A stretch of DNA of 64,000 bases, taken from the NCBI RefSeq assembly GCF_030676955.1, contig NZ_JAUUUU010000002.1, positions 248,001-312,000 on the forward strand, given 5' to 3'. Positions within the stretch are counted from its first letter, which is position 1. Every line of letters starts with the position of its first letter. This document shows positions 46,698 to 54,344 of the stretch, one piece after another. Source of the DNA: Porticoccus litoralis. Lineage in GTDB: Bacteria > Pseudomonadota > Gammaproteobacteria > Pseudomonadales > Porticoccaceae. Both the position numbers and the translations under genes were made by a program. Under the pieces are notes generated by a model. The model saw only the letters and a program-made list of their open reading frames with translations. It was not told the origin of the DNA and made no database searches.

Positions 46698-47297
46698 TTA
46701 CTCTGACTTGGCAGCCGCTGTTTTGCTCGCTGCAGGTTTTTTGGCAGCGGGCTTTCTTGGGGTAGGAGTTTTCGCAGCGGGAGCTGGCTTCTCTTCAGCC
46801 TCTTTGGCGACGAGTGCAGTTACCGCGCCGATCAACTCATCCAGCTTGGCGCTCAGTTCAGTCAGTTTCTCTTCCTTGCCAAAAGACGGCATGGTGGGCA
46901 TTGACGGCATAGTGGGCATGGTGATCTTGGAGGAAACCTTGCCACGAATTTCATCAACCTTGGCAGTGATGCTTTCTTTCACTGCATCTTTTTTCAGGTT
47001 TTTGCCCTGAATTTTCAGTTTTTCGCCTTGAGCTTTCAGTTTTTCACTCTGGCTTTTCAGCTTGTCACCGGCTTCTTTCAGCTTGTCACCGGTTTGATCC
47101 AGTTTGGTTTTAGCTTCGGCTTCGATTTTGGTGCCGCGCTCTACCAGGTCATCGAAGTAACGACGTGTTGAGCCGTTCATTTTTTCGTAGCCTTCCTGAA
47201 TGTTGCTAAGGCCATGACCATAGGCGCCAAGTCCAGCGAGCCAAATCTTGCGAGCGAGCTCTTCGGTCTTGTCAATAGCATTCTTAATCTCTGCCAT
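46698..47297 (-). CDS. PhaF/PhaI-type phasin (PHA granule-associated protein)
   Basis: A 199-residue protein from ATG 47297 (MAEIKNAIDKTEELARKIWLAGLGAYG), with GGAG before it. The phasin domain comes first (to about 60), followed by a helical repetitive region of KLK and GEKLK/GDKLK heptads, then a short TMPTMPSMPTMPS spacer. The C-terminus has an AKK/PAAKKPA-type basic tail like that of PhaF, which binds DNA and segregates granules. The frame extends to 47528 but the extra part is not phasin-like. It is divergent from a PhaD-like regulator. Confidence 0.88.
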   Translation of the reverse strand: MAEIKNAIDKTEELARKIWLAGLGAYGHGLSNIQEGYEKMNGSTRRYFDDLVERGTKIEAEAKTKLDQTGDKLKEAGDKLKSQSEKLKAQGEKLKIQGKNLKKDAVKESITAKVDEIRGKVSSKITMPTMPSMPTMPSFGKEEKLTELSAKLDELIGAVTALVAKEAEEKPAPAAKTPTPRKPAAKKPAASKTAAAKSE

Positions 47298-47439
47298 AGT
47301 AGTATCTCCGGTAGCAGTTGGTAATGAGCAGTTTGCTCTGTAACTTACAGCCACAATATTGAAAATTTTTAGAAAACGCATACTAAAAACAGAACTTTCT
47401 ATAAAAAATGCAATTTTTTTCATTTGATGGAAATCGTGG

Positions 47440-48084
47440 ATGAAAAGACGTGAGCATATTTTGCTGGTGAGCCTGGAGTTGTTTAACAACGAAGGCGAGT
47501 CGAATTTGTCTGCTGTGGATATTGCCAACGAGCTGGATATCAGCCCTGGTAATCTTTACTACCATTTCAAGGGCAAGGACGAGCTGGTGACAGAGCTCTA
47601 TCAACGTTTCGAAGCGGGTGTGGAATTACTGCTGCACGAAGGCTTGGAGGCAAAATCCACACTGGAAGAATACTGGCTACACCTCTACGTATTATTGGAA
47701 CATATCTACAATTACCGTTTCTTCTTCCGCAATATTTCTGACCTGCTGCAGAAGTATCAAAGTATTGAGCCACGTTTCCGACGTCTGATGGAACAGCAGT
47801 CACGGTGGGTAGAGCAGTTGTTGACAGGCTTGTTGGAGGAGGGTGTTATTGCTGACCCCAACCTGGCGGCTGAACGGGTCAAGCATCTGACAGACAACAT
47901 CATGCTGCTTTTTACCCACTGGTTTCAGTTTCAGGAACTGCGCAATAGAAAGCTGGAGCAACACGACTTTATTCAAAGCGCTATTTTACAAATCATGACG
48001 CTATTGGCACCGTACATGGGAAATCTACAACTGCAGTTTATGGAAGCCTGCCTAGAACTTTACCAGCGGGAGAAACAGGGCTAG
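47440..48084 (+). CDS. TetR family regulator, PhaD-like
   Basis: A 214-residue TetR-type repressor/activator: N-terminal HTH (ILLVSLELFNNEGESNLSAV, DIANELDISPGNLYYHFKGK) and a ligand domain rich in aromatic residues (YNYRFFFRNISDLLQKY). Similarity in size, N-terminus and location to PhaD, which responds to a CoA intermediate and controls phasins, supports a role in PHA metabolism. It faces the phasin gene across 142 bases where shared operators would lie. Confidence 0.83.
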   Translation: MKRREHILLVSLELFNNEGESNLSAVDIANELDISPGNLYYHFKGKDELVTELYQRFEAGVELLLHEGLEAKSTLEEYWLHLYVLLEHIYNYRFFFRNISDLLQKYQSIEPRFRRLMEQQSRWVEQLLTGLLEEGVIADPNLAAERVKHLTDNIMLLFTHWFQFQELRNRKLEQHDFIQSAILQIMTLLAPYMGNLQLQFMEACLELYQREKQG

Positions 48085-48151
48085 CATCCGTTTGCACGTG
48101 TTGGCGGTACGCTGACAAAAAATAAATGAATAAATAAAAGGGCAGAAGTTA

Positions 48152-48427
48152 ATGAGCCATATTTGTATTTCACGTCACCACACCATGGATAGGGAACATG
48201 TTCGCAGTATGACCCAGGAACTGGGTGAAAAACTGAAGAGCAAGTTCGGTGGCGATTACCGGTGGGAGGGAGATATGGTTCACTACAAGTACAGCGGCGT
48301 CGATGCCAAAGTGAGTTTCGACGAATCCCACCTGGAAGTGAACGTCAAACTGGGTCTGCTGATGTCAGCCCTCAAAGGCATGATTGAAGCCGAGGTAAAC
48401 AAATACCTTGACGAGCATGTGAGCTGA
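48152..48427 (+). CDS. Polyhydroxyalkanoic acid system family protein
   Basis: A 91-residue protein of the PHA_gran_rgn family (PF09650): MSHICISRHHTMDREHVRSM, FGGDYRWEGDMVHYKYSGVDAK, and LEVNVKLGLLMSALKGMIEAE. It follows the PhaD-like gene by 67 bases on the same strand, so it is probably part of the same PHA granule regulon. The function is not known. It is the last host gene before the integrated element. Confidence 0.85.
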   Translation: MSHICISRHHTMDREHVRSMTQELGEKLKSKFGGDYRWEGDMVHYKYSGVDAKVSFDESHLEVNVKLGLLMSALKGMIEAEVNKYLDEHVS

Positions 48428-48597
48428 TTACAATCAAAACCACTTGCGTTGCCCACACAAGTTTCTTTTGAGCCCGCAACTCTTTCCTTATTTTTTTGAT
48501 GCTGCCCATAGCATAAAAACCTGCCGGTATTACAGCTGGCAGATTTGCAGTTTGATGGGGAGAGATTTGCAGCCTGTTGGCTACATGATAATGAAGG

Positions 48598-48615
48598 GGT
48601 ACCAGAGGCCGGACT
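48598..48615. repeat. Extra copy of the tRNA-Leu 3'-end 18-mer
   Basis: The 18 bases GGTACCAGAGGCCGGACT here are identical to 48775-48792 at the tRNA-Leu end. They are preceded by G instead of T, so this copy does not encode a CCA end. The two copies are 177 bases apart. It could be a scar of a second integration event or a secondary att site. Confidence 0.75.
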
Positions 48616-48736
48616 GACTCAAAGCATCTTGGCGATGCTTTTCGGGGTTTTACCCCGCCGACGTTTTGCTTCGGCGCCCTGATGGCGTCCCATTCGGTCG
48701 AACCGGAGTGCCATTTCTCACCGACTTCAAGCAGCC

Positions 48737-48764
48737 AAAAAAAAATCCGCCTAAGTGAGGCGGA
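48737..48764 (-). terminator. Terminator of the former tRNA-Leu gene
   Basis: TCCGCCT (48746-48752) pairs with AGGCGGA (48758-48764). On the minus strand it is followed by nine T residues (48737-48745). It lies ten bases after the tRNA 3' end, as expected for the tRNA terminator. Confidence 0.8.
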
Positions 48765-48773
48765 GTTTTGTAT

Positions 48774-48831
48774 TGGTACCAGAGGCCGGACTCGAACCGG
48801 CACGCTTTTAAGGGCGGGGGATTTTGAATCC
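48774..48831 (-). other. attL: 3' fragment of tRNA-Leu(CAA)
   Basis: Read on the minus strand, 58 bases match the 3' part of tRNA-Leu(CAA): anticodon loop TTCAAAA, a variable arm, the T arm TGCCGGTTCGAGTCCGGC and CTCTGGTACCA with an encoded CCA. Upstream of the anticodon loop (beyond 48831) the sequence leaves tRNA identity, so this is not a working gene. A tyrosine integrase gene starts 220 bases away. The fragment therefore marks the left attachment site, and the intact tRNA should lie at the other end of the element, outside the window. Confidence 0.85.
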
Positions 48832-49051
48832 TTCTCGTATAATCATTTCTCAGTGTTAATTGATGCTCCTAAAAGTTGATTTATGATACCCATGTTGTTG
48901 ATATATTAGTATTTAATCCTTTATTCTTTCTTGGTTCTTCAATTTTCACTGTTACTTGATATTTCCTCTGGGATACAAAAATTACGCTGTTTTGTATCCC
49001 AGGTGTATCCCAGATTTAACCTTACCATCGCCTGAAAAGGAGTTCTTGTTC

Positions 49052-50413
49052 ATGGGAAGATCATCAGAGAACAGGGTCAAGTTTAGCAAGCCGACCTTAA
49101 CCGTTATTGAGCGCCGAATTAATAACGGTGAATTTACAAAAGAATCCTACCTTTACGACAATGCCAGCCATCTGGCGATAAGAATCAGACCCAGTCAATC
49201 GTATTCAGACAGTGCGTTCTGTCTATACGAAAGGATTCGTATTCGCGGACAGCAAAAAAGTAAGTTGTATAAGCGGCAAATCATGAAGGTTGGTGAAGCG
49301 AGAAATGCACAAGTTCCGATTTCAGAACTGAGACAGAAAGCAGATAGCCTGTTCCTGGAAATACAAGAGGGACGCGATCCTCATTTGCTTGCTCAACAGC
49401 TGGCTGCTGAGCAAGCAAATGAGCAACAACTATCCGAGGCTAAGCGAACGTTCAGAGATATGATCTTTGGGTCGCCGACAGGTAAGGACGGGGAGTTTTT
49501 GCCTGATGGTTTTGTCGCGGAGAGGCGCCCCGGTGACCGTTACCTGATCGATATCAAAAACAAATGTGAGGTTTTGTTGGCGGACTTACTAGATGAGCAT
49601 CTTTACCGCATATCGGCAGAGCAGGTAAAGGCCGTATATCTCCAGCAAGTAGGTAAGGGCGAAACCCAGCTACATAATGCAATGCGTATTTTGAGGTCGG
49701 TATGGAATTGGGCTCAGGCGAAATATGATGAGTCTGACCTTTTTATCCGAAACCCGGTTAGTCGAGCGATGAAACAGCTAGGCGTTAACATTAACCGCTC
49801 TAACCGTCGCACAGAACGCCTGGATGACAGCGACTTCAAACCCTATCTCAGAGCGGTGCTAGGGCTCCGGGAGCATGATCACACTTCGGCCTTTCGCAAT
49901 GGACGGGACGCTTTGCTATTTATGTTGTTCTCTGGTGTAAGGCTGATGGGTACTATGACTATCCGAATCGCTGATATTGATCTTAACAGGCATACTTTCA
50001 AAATTATCAAGAAAGGCGGAAAGCAGGCGGAATTACCCCTGAACTCCGCCACGGAAGCGATTGTTCGTAATCGATTGGCAAATTTGCCTGAACAGACGGA
50101 GTATTTATTTCCGGGAATTACTGGCAGCGGGCATTACAGGGATACAAAAGATGTCAGAAAGATCGTCAAGGAGGTATCTGGGGTATCTGTCACTAATCAT
50201 GATTTGCGCCGAACCTACAAATCTATCGGGGCCGAATTGGAGATCAGTCCAATCCTTATTGATGAGCTGTTGAGTCATGCCCGGGAAGGTGTGGATGCAC
50301 ACTATATTCATCCATCCATGACAAAACTACGAGAGGCTAGTCAGAAGGTCGCTGATTATATGATTGGAAAATCCTGTTTGGATCTAATGAAAGAGCTAAC
50401 AGCTGCTTGGTAA
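49052..50413 (+). CDS. int: Tyrosine-type integrase of the element
   Basis: A 453-residue integrase from ATG 49052, with AAGGAG about ten bases before it; the frame reaches 48956 but the extra part has no integrase homology. An arm-binding/SAM-like N-terminal half (with VGEARNAQVPISELRQKAD) is followed by the catalytic domain. Catalytic residues visible: Arg in FSGVRLMGTMTIR, Lys in IIKKGGKQAELPL, the His-Arg pair in NHDLRRTYKSIG, His in LLSHAREG, and Tyr in VDAHYIHPS. It adjoins the tRNA-Leu att fragment and presumably integrates and excises the element. Confidence 0.92.
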   Translation: MGRSSENRVKFSKPTLTVIERRINNGEFTKESYLYDNASHLAIRIRPSQSYSDSAFCLYERIRIRGQQKSKLYKRQIMKVGEARNAQVPISELRQKADSLFLEIQEGRDPHLLAQQLAAEQANEQQLSEAKRTFRDMIFGSPTGKDGEFLPDGFVAERRPGDRYLIDIKNKCEVLLADLLDEHLYRISAEQVKAVYLQQVGKGETQLHNAMRILRSVWNWAQAKYDESDLFIRNPVSRAMKQLGVNINRSNRRTERLDDSDFKPYLRAVLGLREHDHTSAFRNGRDALLFMLFSGVRLMGTMTIRIADIDLNRHTFKIIKKGGKQAELPLNSATEAIVRNRLANLPEQTEYLFPGITGSGHYRDTKDVRKIVKEVSGVSVTNHDLRRTYKSIGAELEISPILIDELLSHAREGVDAHYIHPSMTKLREASQKVADYMIGKSCLDLMKELTAAW

Positions 50414-50523
50414 GTTGCTAAACCAAAAATCTAGGGCGTTCTAAATTGGGAATGAGTGACTAGCGAATCTAGACAAGCCCGATAAACGCTAACAGATATG
50501 AAGCTGGATAGTTGAAATAACGG

Positions 50524-50748
50524 CTAGACGTAAGTTTCTTCACAATTGGATGTTGTATTTTGTTTCTTGAAAAGGATAACTTCGGATTCCAGGTAGAAAA
50601 CCTTTCGAAACCGCTTACACCACGGCAATTCTGGACGCTCTCCTGTACAGCGCCATTTTCGCAGTGTGCTGGGTGATAAGCCTAGTAGCGAAGCCGCCTC
50701 TTTAGTTGTAAGTTCGCGGTCGTAAATAACCGCTGCGCTGTCGTTCAT
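50524..50748 (-). CDS. Small HTH protein (excisionase/MerR-type wHTH)
   Basis: A 74-residue protein with the motif LTTKEAASLLGLSPSTLRKW, a winged helix-turn-helix of the HTH_17 excisionase/MerR type. It lies just inside the integrase gene on the opposite strand. A role as excisionase or regulator is likely from position and fold, not proven. A perfect dyad ATTAGC/GCTAAT (50796-50812) lies in its upstream region. Confidence 0.72.
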   Translation of the reverse strand: MNDSAAVIYDRELTTKEAASLLGLSPSTLRKWRCTGERPELPWCKRFRKVFYLESEVILFKKQNTTSNCEETYV

Positions 50749-50880
50749 ATTTTAGTTCCCGAAAGAGTCAGAAGCTCATGTTAGTCTGTAAAAACATTAG
50801 CATTAAGCTAATTGTTATTACAAGCTAGAATCCAAGCTATCTTTTTATCAGGGAGCTAAACATGGCCTTTGTGAAAGCCG

Positions 50881-51144
50881 TCACTTTGTTAAGCATGGGA
50901 TTTCTGATGTGGCAGTAGAGGCCGGTCTGGTGGCTTTATCGCTGGACTGCTTTCGTTCCTCGATCCATTGCTCTACATCAGCTAAATCCCAGACCACCTT
51001 GCGGCTTGTTAAAACGATACGGCGGGGAAATTCTCCACGTTTTTCCATGTTGTAAATGGCGCGGTCTGAAAGCGGTATCATTGCCAACAATGTTTTTCGG
51101 TTAATCAAGGTTGTTATCTTTTGCGTGCTGTCTATACAAATCAT
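50881..51144 (-). CDS. AlpA-family regulator
   Basis: An 87-residue protein with LINRKTLLAMIPLSDRAIYNM, GEFPRRIVLTSRKVVWDLADVEQWIE, the AlpA pattern (a winged HTH that activates excision of integrated elements). It precedes the 74-residue HTH gene on the same strand, so two small DNA-binding proteins flank the integrase as expected of an excision control module. The TTG/ATG start at 51144 lies 46 bases after the repressor stop. Confidence 0.8.
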   Translation of the reverse strand: MICIDSTQKITTLINRKTLLAMIPLSDRAIYNMEKRGEFPRRIVLTSRKVVWDLADVEQWIEERKQSSDKATRPASTATSEIPCLTK

Positions 51145-51190
51145 TCTCTTGTCATCTTTTGGTGTAGGCGGTTAAGTCTACGATCAGTAT

Positions 51191-51865
51191 TCAGACTACC
51201 TCCCCCTTGAAGACAATGACTCCACAGATTGTCGCTTCTTCATCCACTTCGATAATGCGATTCGGCCAGTCAGGGTTGAGCGCCTTCAGGTACTGCTTGC
51301 CCTCTTCAATAATTAACTGCTTGAACGTGGCTTCATTGGATTCATCGAGTCGAACAACCACGTACTTGCCGTGGTCAGGTGAAACATTGGGGTCAACAAA
51401 AATCAGGTCGCCCTCATGAAATTTGGGTTCCATACTGCTGCCGCGGACCCTAAGTACAAAGGATTCAGGACTACAGCACACCGGGCAGGGTAAAAGTTCT
51501 GAACCGTAGGCCGGCACGAAACTTTCAGAAATCTCATACCAGTTTCCCGCTTGGACCCAGGATATCAGCGGGTGGAGACTGCGCAAATCCGGGCCGTCGT
51601 GGGCGTTGTGTTCCTCTTGTCTTGCCCCGTCCGCATGGGGGGTATCCATCCATCCTTGGTCTTTATTCATGGCCTTTTCCAGTTTCTCCGCCAGCTCATC
51701 TCCAATAGAGCGGGGCGTTCCTTTTTTGGTGGGGAGCTGGTTGCGCACCTGACTGAGGTAGGAGCTATTGGTCCCAGCCGCACGCGCCAACTTGGCAGCT
51801 GAGCCCGCTTCGGCAATCAGAACCTCAAGATTGTGGAGCCGGATCTGGTTAAGTTTTAGCGTCAT
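51191..51865 (-). CDS. LexA/CI-type repressor with S24 autopeptidase domain
   Basis: A 224-residue repressor from ATG 51865: an N-terminal HTH (about 10-45, AAKLARAAGTNSSYLSQVRN) and a C-terminal S24 domain. The cleavage site Ala106-Gly107 is in SWVQAGNWY, the nucleophile Ser144 in RGSSMEPKF and the general base Lys182 in ATFKQL. Such repressors are self-cleaved on RecA activation, so element transfer is probably SOS-induced. It faces the Cro/YdaS-like gene across an operator-rich gap. Confidence 0.9.
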   Translation of the reverse strand: MTLKLNQIRLHNLEVLIAEAGSAAKLARAAGTNSSYLSQVRNQLPTKKGTPRSIGDELAEKLEKAMNKDQGWMDTPHADGARQEEHNAHDGPDLRSLHPLISWVQAGNWYEISESFVPAYGSELLPCPVCCSPESFVLRVRGSSMEPKFHEGDLIFVDPNVSPDHGKYVVVRLDESNEATFKQLIIEEGKQYLKALNPDWPNRIIEVDEEATICGVIVFKGEVV

Positions 51866-51892
51866 GCGAAACACTTTAGCATGATTTTTAGC
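51855..51892. promoter_or_regulatory. Repeated TTTAGC elements at the repressor/Cro divergent region
   Basis: TTTAGC occurs at 51855-51860, 51875-51880 and 51887-51892, spaced 20 and 12 bases, with CACTTTAGC / TAGCAGAGTG in near-inverted surroundings. A related dyad (ATTAGC, GCTAAT) lies at 50796-50812. They are candidates for repressor operator half-sites. Confidence 0.45.
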
Positions 51893-51960
51893 AGAGTGAT
51901 AAACAAAAAGCGGTGATTGCGCGTTGTCCGATCATTCGCACGGTGCTAATGTTTCTGCGC

Positions 51961-52248
51961 ATGGAGCTAAAGGATTTCCTCAAATTGGCAACCAAGCGGG
52001 AACGGGCCGACGTCGCAGAGGCATGTGGCGACTCAGTCTCCTACTTGTATCAGATTGCCGGCCAGCATCGATATGCCAGTCCATTGATGGCGACGCAAAT
52101 CGAGCATTACACCCGTACTGTGGCGGACCTTTCGGATGGTCGACTGGAGCCTGTGCCTCGGGCGAGCATGGTTCGACACCCAGAGATTTTCTACGGTGTC
52201 GTGCCTGAATCGGGTGCACAAGATGCAGGTGGCAACGATGACGCCTGA
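51961..52248 (+). CDS. Cro/YdaS-like HTH protein
   Basis: A 95-residue protein from ATG 51961 with ERADVAEACGDSVSYLYQIAGQHRYASP, a helix-turn-helix of the Cro/YdaS antitoxin type. It is divergent from the CI-type repressor, the arrangement of a lysis/lysogeny-like switch. The C-terminus (ESGAQDAGGNDDA) is short and acidic. Its stop overlaps the ParB start by 11 bases, so the early element operon begins here. Confidence 0.72.
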   Translation: MELKDFLKLATKRERADVAEACGDSVSYLYQIAGQHRYASPLMATQIEHYTRTVADLSDGRLEPVPRASMVRHPEIFYGVVPESGAQDAGGNDDA

Positions 52249-53755
52249 GAGATCGCCATCCGTCCACGAGATTACCCGTGTAGACGTCACTCGTATCCAC
52301 CATTACTCCCGCAATCCCCGCCGGCAGCAGAACCCGGAATACGATCGAATAAAGGCGTCGATCCAGGCTGAAGGCCTGGATCAACCATTGGTGTTATCAC
52401 AGGATCCGGGGGCTGCCGATTATGTGCTCCACAGTGGCGGCAATACACGGCTGAGGATACTGAAGGAGCTTTTGGACGAAACCGGCGATGAGCGATTTCG
52501 CTGGATTGATTGCGTCGTCAAGCCCTGGTCGCAGGAGTCCAATGTACTTTTTGCCCACCTCCGGGAAAACGAATTGCGCGGCGGTTTGCCTTTCATTGAT
52601 AAAGCGTTGGCAGTATTCGAAGCAAAGAATCTCCTCGAAAGCGAGATGGAGGTTGAGAGCCTGTCTCAGCGCCAACTGGAAGCGTTGTTCAGAGAGCGAG
52701 GTTTCGGGCTCAGCCACAGCATGATTTCCAAAATGGGATATGCCGTTGAGACCTTGTGGCCATTGATGCCAAAAGCCTTAGCTGCCGGATTGGGTCGACC
52801 ACAGGTGGAAAAGATCCGAGCCATTGAGCGTGCTGCCAGAGCGATTTGGAATCGTCGCCAATTGGGGGATAACACCGTCTTCGATGCGATCTTTGCCGAG
52901 TTGTGTCGCCGTCATGATGGCGCCGAATGGGACATTCAGCCACTGCGAGATGCATTGGAAAATGAGATCGCCGTGGAGTCCGAACTGAATCGCCAAGTGA
53001 TTCATCTGGAGATGGAGGCACAACTATCGGGCCGCGCATTCAGCCTTCCCGCTCATACCGAAGAGGATACAGAGCCGGGGGCGGACAGGGACTCGGAACA
53101 CCCGGAGCATTCTGATAGTGGATCGTCATCGAATACGACGACATTGGAAACGCAGCCCGCTGACATCGATTCACCGGCGAGTGGTCATGACAAAAGCAAA
53201 GACCAACCGAACATGCCGGCTGAGTTGACCTCTGCGCCGAATGCCCAAAAAGGTGGTCAACAAAGAAATCTTGAAGTTTTGCGGAGCCAGTTGTGGGACT
53301 GCGCCGTAACCCTGGCGACATCCCACGGTCTGCACGAGACAGTCATTCGTCTGCCGGATCAGGGCTTGGGCTTTCTGTTGATTGATGTGCCTTCACTGGA
53401 ACTGCGGGAATCCCTTGACCAGGACATGCTGGATTTAGTGTCCGCACTCTGGTGGCAGTTGGCTGCGAGCTCAGAGTTGACTGTCGCTCCCACGGACATT
53501 GTCCTGGCTTATCTGGATCAAGACTCGACCCTATACCAGGCATTGGCATCCCATGATGCCGGTTTGCTTTTTGGCAGTGTCTGGACGCCTGATCCCGGCC
53601 ATCTCAACAGCCAGCTCTGGCAACAATTGAACCCGCCAGACTGGCAGCGTTTGCTGCAAATGATGGAGTCCTACCGGAGCATTAAACGGTTAGCCTTCGA
53701 TACCGGGGTCGAGCTTTGGGCGCAACAAGGAGGTGAAAGCGATGTCGTCCAATAA
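52238..53755 (+). CDS. ParB family protein of PFGI-1-class conjugative elements
   Basis: A 505-residue protein from ATG 52238, with AGGTGG before it. ParB/Srx domain (about 10-110): ITRVDVTRIHHYSRNPRRQQ, GADYVLHSGGNTRLRILKEL-like, LFAHLRENELRGGLPF. A long helical middle and an acidic, low-complexity linker (SSSNTTTLETQPADIDS) precede a C-terminal domain. This is the pattern of the ICE ParB protein (TIGR03764). In relatives it partners a ParA and DnaB-type helicase, which are missing here. The start upstream at 52136 is a shadow of the preceding gene. Confidence 0.85.
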   Translation: MTPERSPSVHEITRVDVTRIHHYSRNPRRQQNPEYDRIKASIQAEGLDQPLVLSQDPGAADYVLHSGGNTRLRILKELLDETGDERFRWIDCVVKPWSQESNVLFAHLRENELRGGLPFIDKALAVFEAKNLLESEMEVESLSQRQLEALFRERGFGLSHSMISKMGYAVETLWPLMPKALAAGLGRPQVEKIRAIERAARAIWNRRQLGDNTVFDAIFAELCRRHDGAEWDIQPLRDALENEIAVESELNRQVIHLEMEAQLSGRAFSLPAHTEEDTEPGADRDSEHPEHSDSGSSSNTTTLETQPADIDSPASGHDKSKDQPNMPAELTSAPNAQKGGQQRNLEVLRSQLWDCAVTLATSHGLHETVIRLPDQGLGFLLIDVPSLELRESLDQDMLDLVSALWWQLAASSELTVAPTDIVLAYLDQDSTLYQALASHDAGLLFGSVWTPDPGHLNSQLWQQLNPPDWQRLLQMMESYRSIKRLAFDTGVELWAQQGGESDVVQ

Positions 53756-54344
53756 GGAAGCCGACCTCACCACCGCCGTTCTGTTGTACGCCATGCGATG
53801 TTTGGCAGAAGGGGATCAGCAGGCATTGCGTGCCATGAACTTTGGCCCCAAGGAACTGGACGCCCTGAAAGAGATGAATCTGGCCGATCTCTATCGGGCC
53901 GATGCACTGCGTGTGCACTGTCTGCAGATTGGTCTCAATCGTGATGTTTTTTGGCCGATGCTCGATCACCTGCGTCATCAGCGGGAATCTGAGGATCTGC
54001 AGCGAACATTGCTGGTCGCGGACGCGCCGTTAGAGATGATGCAGCAGTTATTTGGTGTGAGTTCTCGGGAATACACGCGATGGCGCCGATTGTTGACGTT
54101 GGCGCCGGCCGTGGGCAGGCCTCCCGAACTGAATGAAACCGATACCCACGCGCTTTGGTACGCCTGGCAGGATAAGGTAAGGGCGGATGACAAATCCACA
54201 TTAACTGCAGAGGACTATCTCGACCTACAGCAACAGACAGGCATTGGATTGCGATCGATTTGGGCGCTGGTGCAGCGTTGGGAAACCTACGGCGTGGGAA
54301 GCAGTGCCGCGACGTCCGGGCGGGTTGCCGAGAATGGCTCATGA
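53742..54344 (+). CDS. DUF2857 domain protein of conjugative elements
   Basis: A 200-residue protein starting at ATG 53742 behind a strong GGAGGTGAAAGCG. It has no enzyme motif; the body holds two helix-turn-helix-like helical runs (DLYRADALRVHCLQIGL, FGVSSREYTRWRRLL). DUF2857 sits between ParB and the replication protein in PFGI-1/SPI-7 elements, which fits here. It overlaps the end of parB by 14 bases and the next gene by 11, so the three are translationally coupled. Confidence 0.82.
   Translation: MSSNKEADLTTAVLLYAMRCLAEGDQQALRAMNFGPKELDALKEMNLADLYRADALRVHCLQIGLNRDVFWPMLDHLRHQRESEDLQRTLLVADAPLEMMQQLFGVSSREYTRWRRLLTLAPAVGRPPELNETDTHALWYAWQDKVRADDKSTLTAEDYLDLQQQTGIGLRSIWALVQRWETYGVGSSAATSGRVAENGS

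Larger units (their letters stand above)
48428..48774. other. Junction region with hairpin string between PHA cluster and attL
   Basis: No gene is credible here; the minus-strand frame 48372-48803 simply reads through tRNA-like sequence. Three hairpins follow one another: AAAGCATC/GATGCTTT (48621-48628 with 48634-48641), CGGGGT/ACCCCG (48643-48648 with 48652-48657) and GCCGA/TCGGC (48657-48661 with 48671-48675). They lie between two copies of a tRNA-Leu end sequence and may be the remains of an earlier integration or an att-associated repeat. Confidence 0.45.

Noticed and set aside
48428..48774. A second, intact tRNA gene in the junction region
   Set aside because: Only 18 bases match a tRNA end and no cloverleaf can be formed around them.
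48372..48803. Minus-strand frame through the tRNA-Leu fragment region
   Set aside because: It translates the tRNA end, hairpins and terminator; no real protein family and no start signal.
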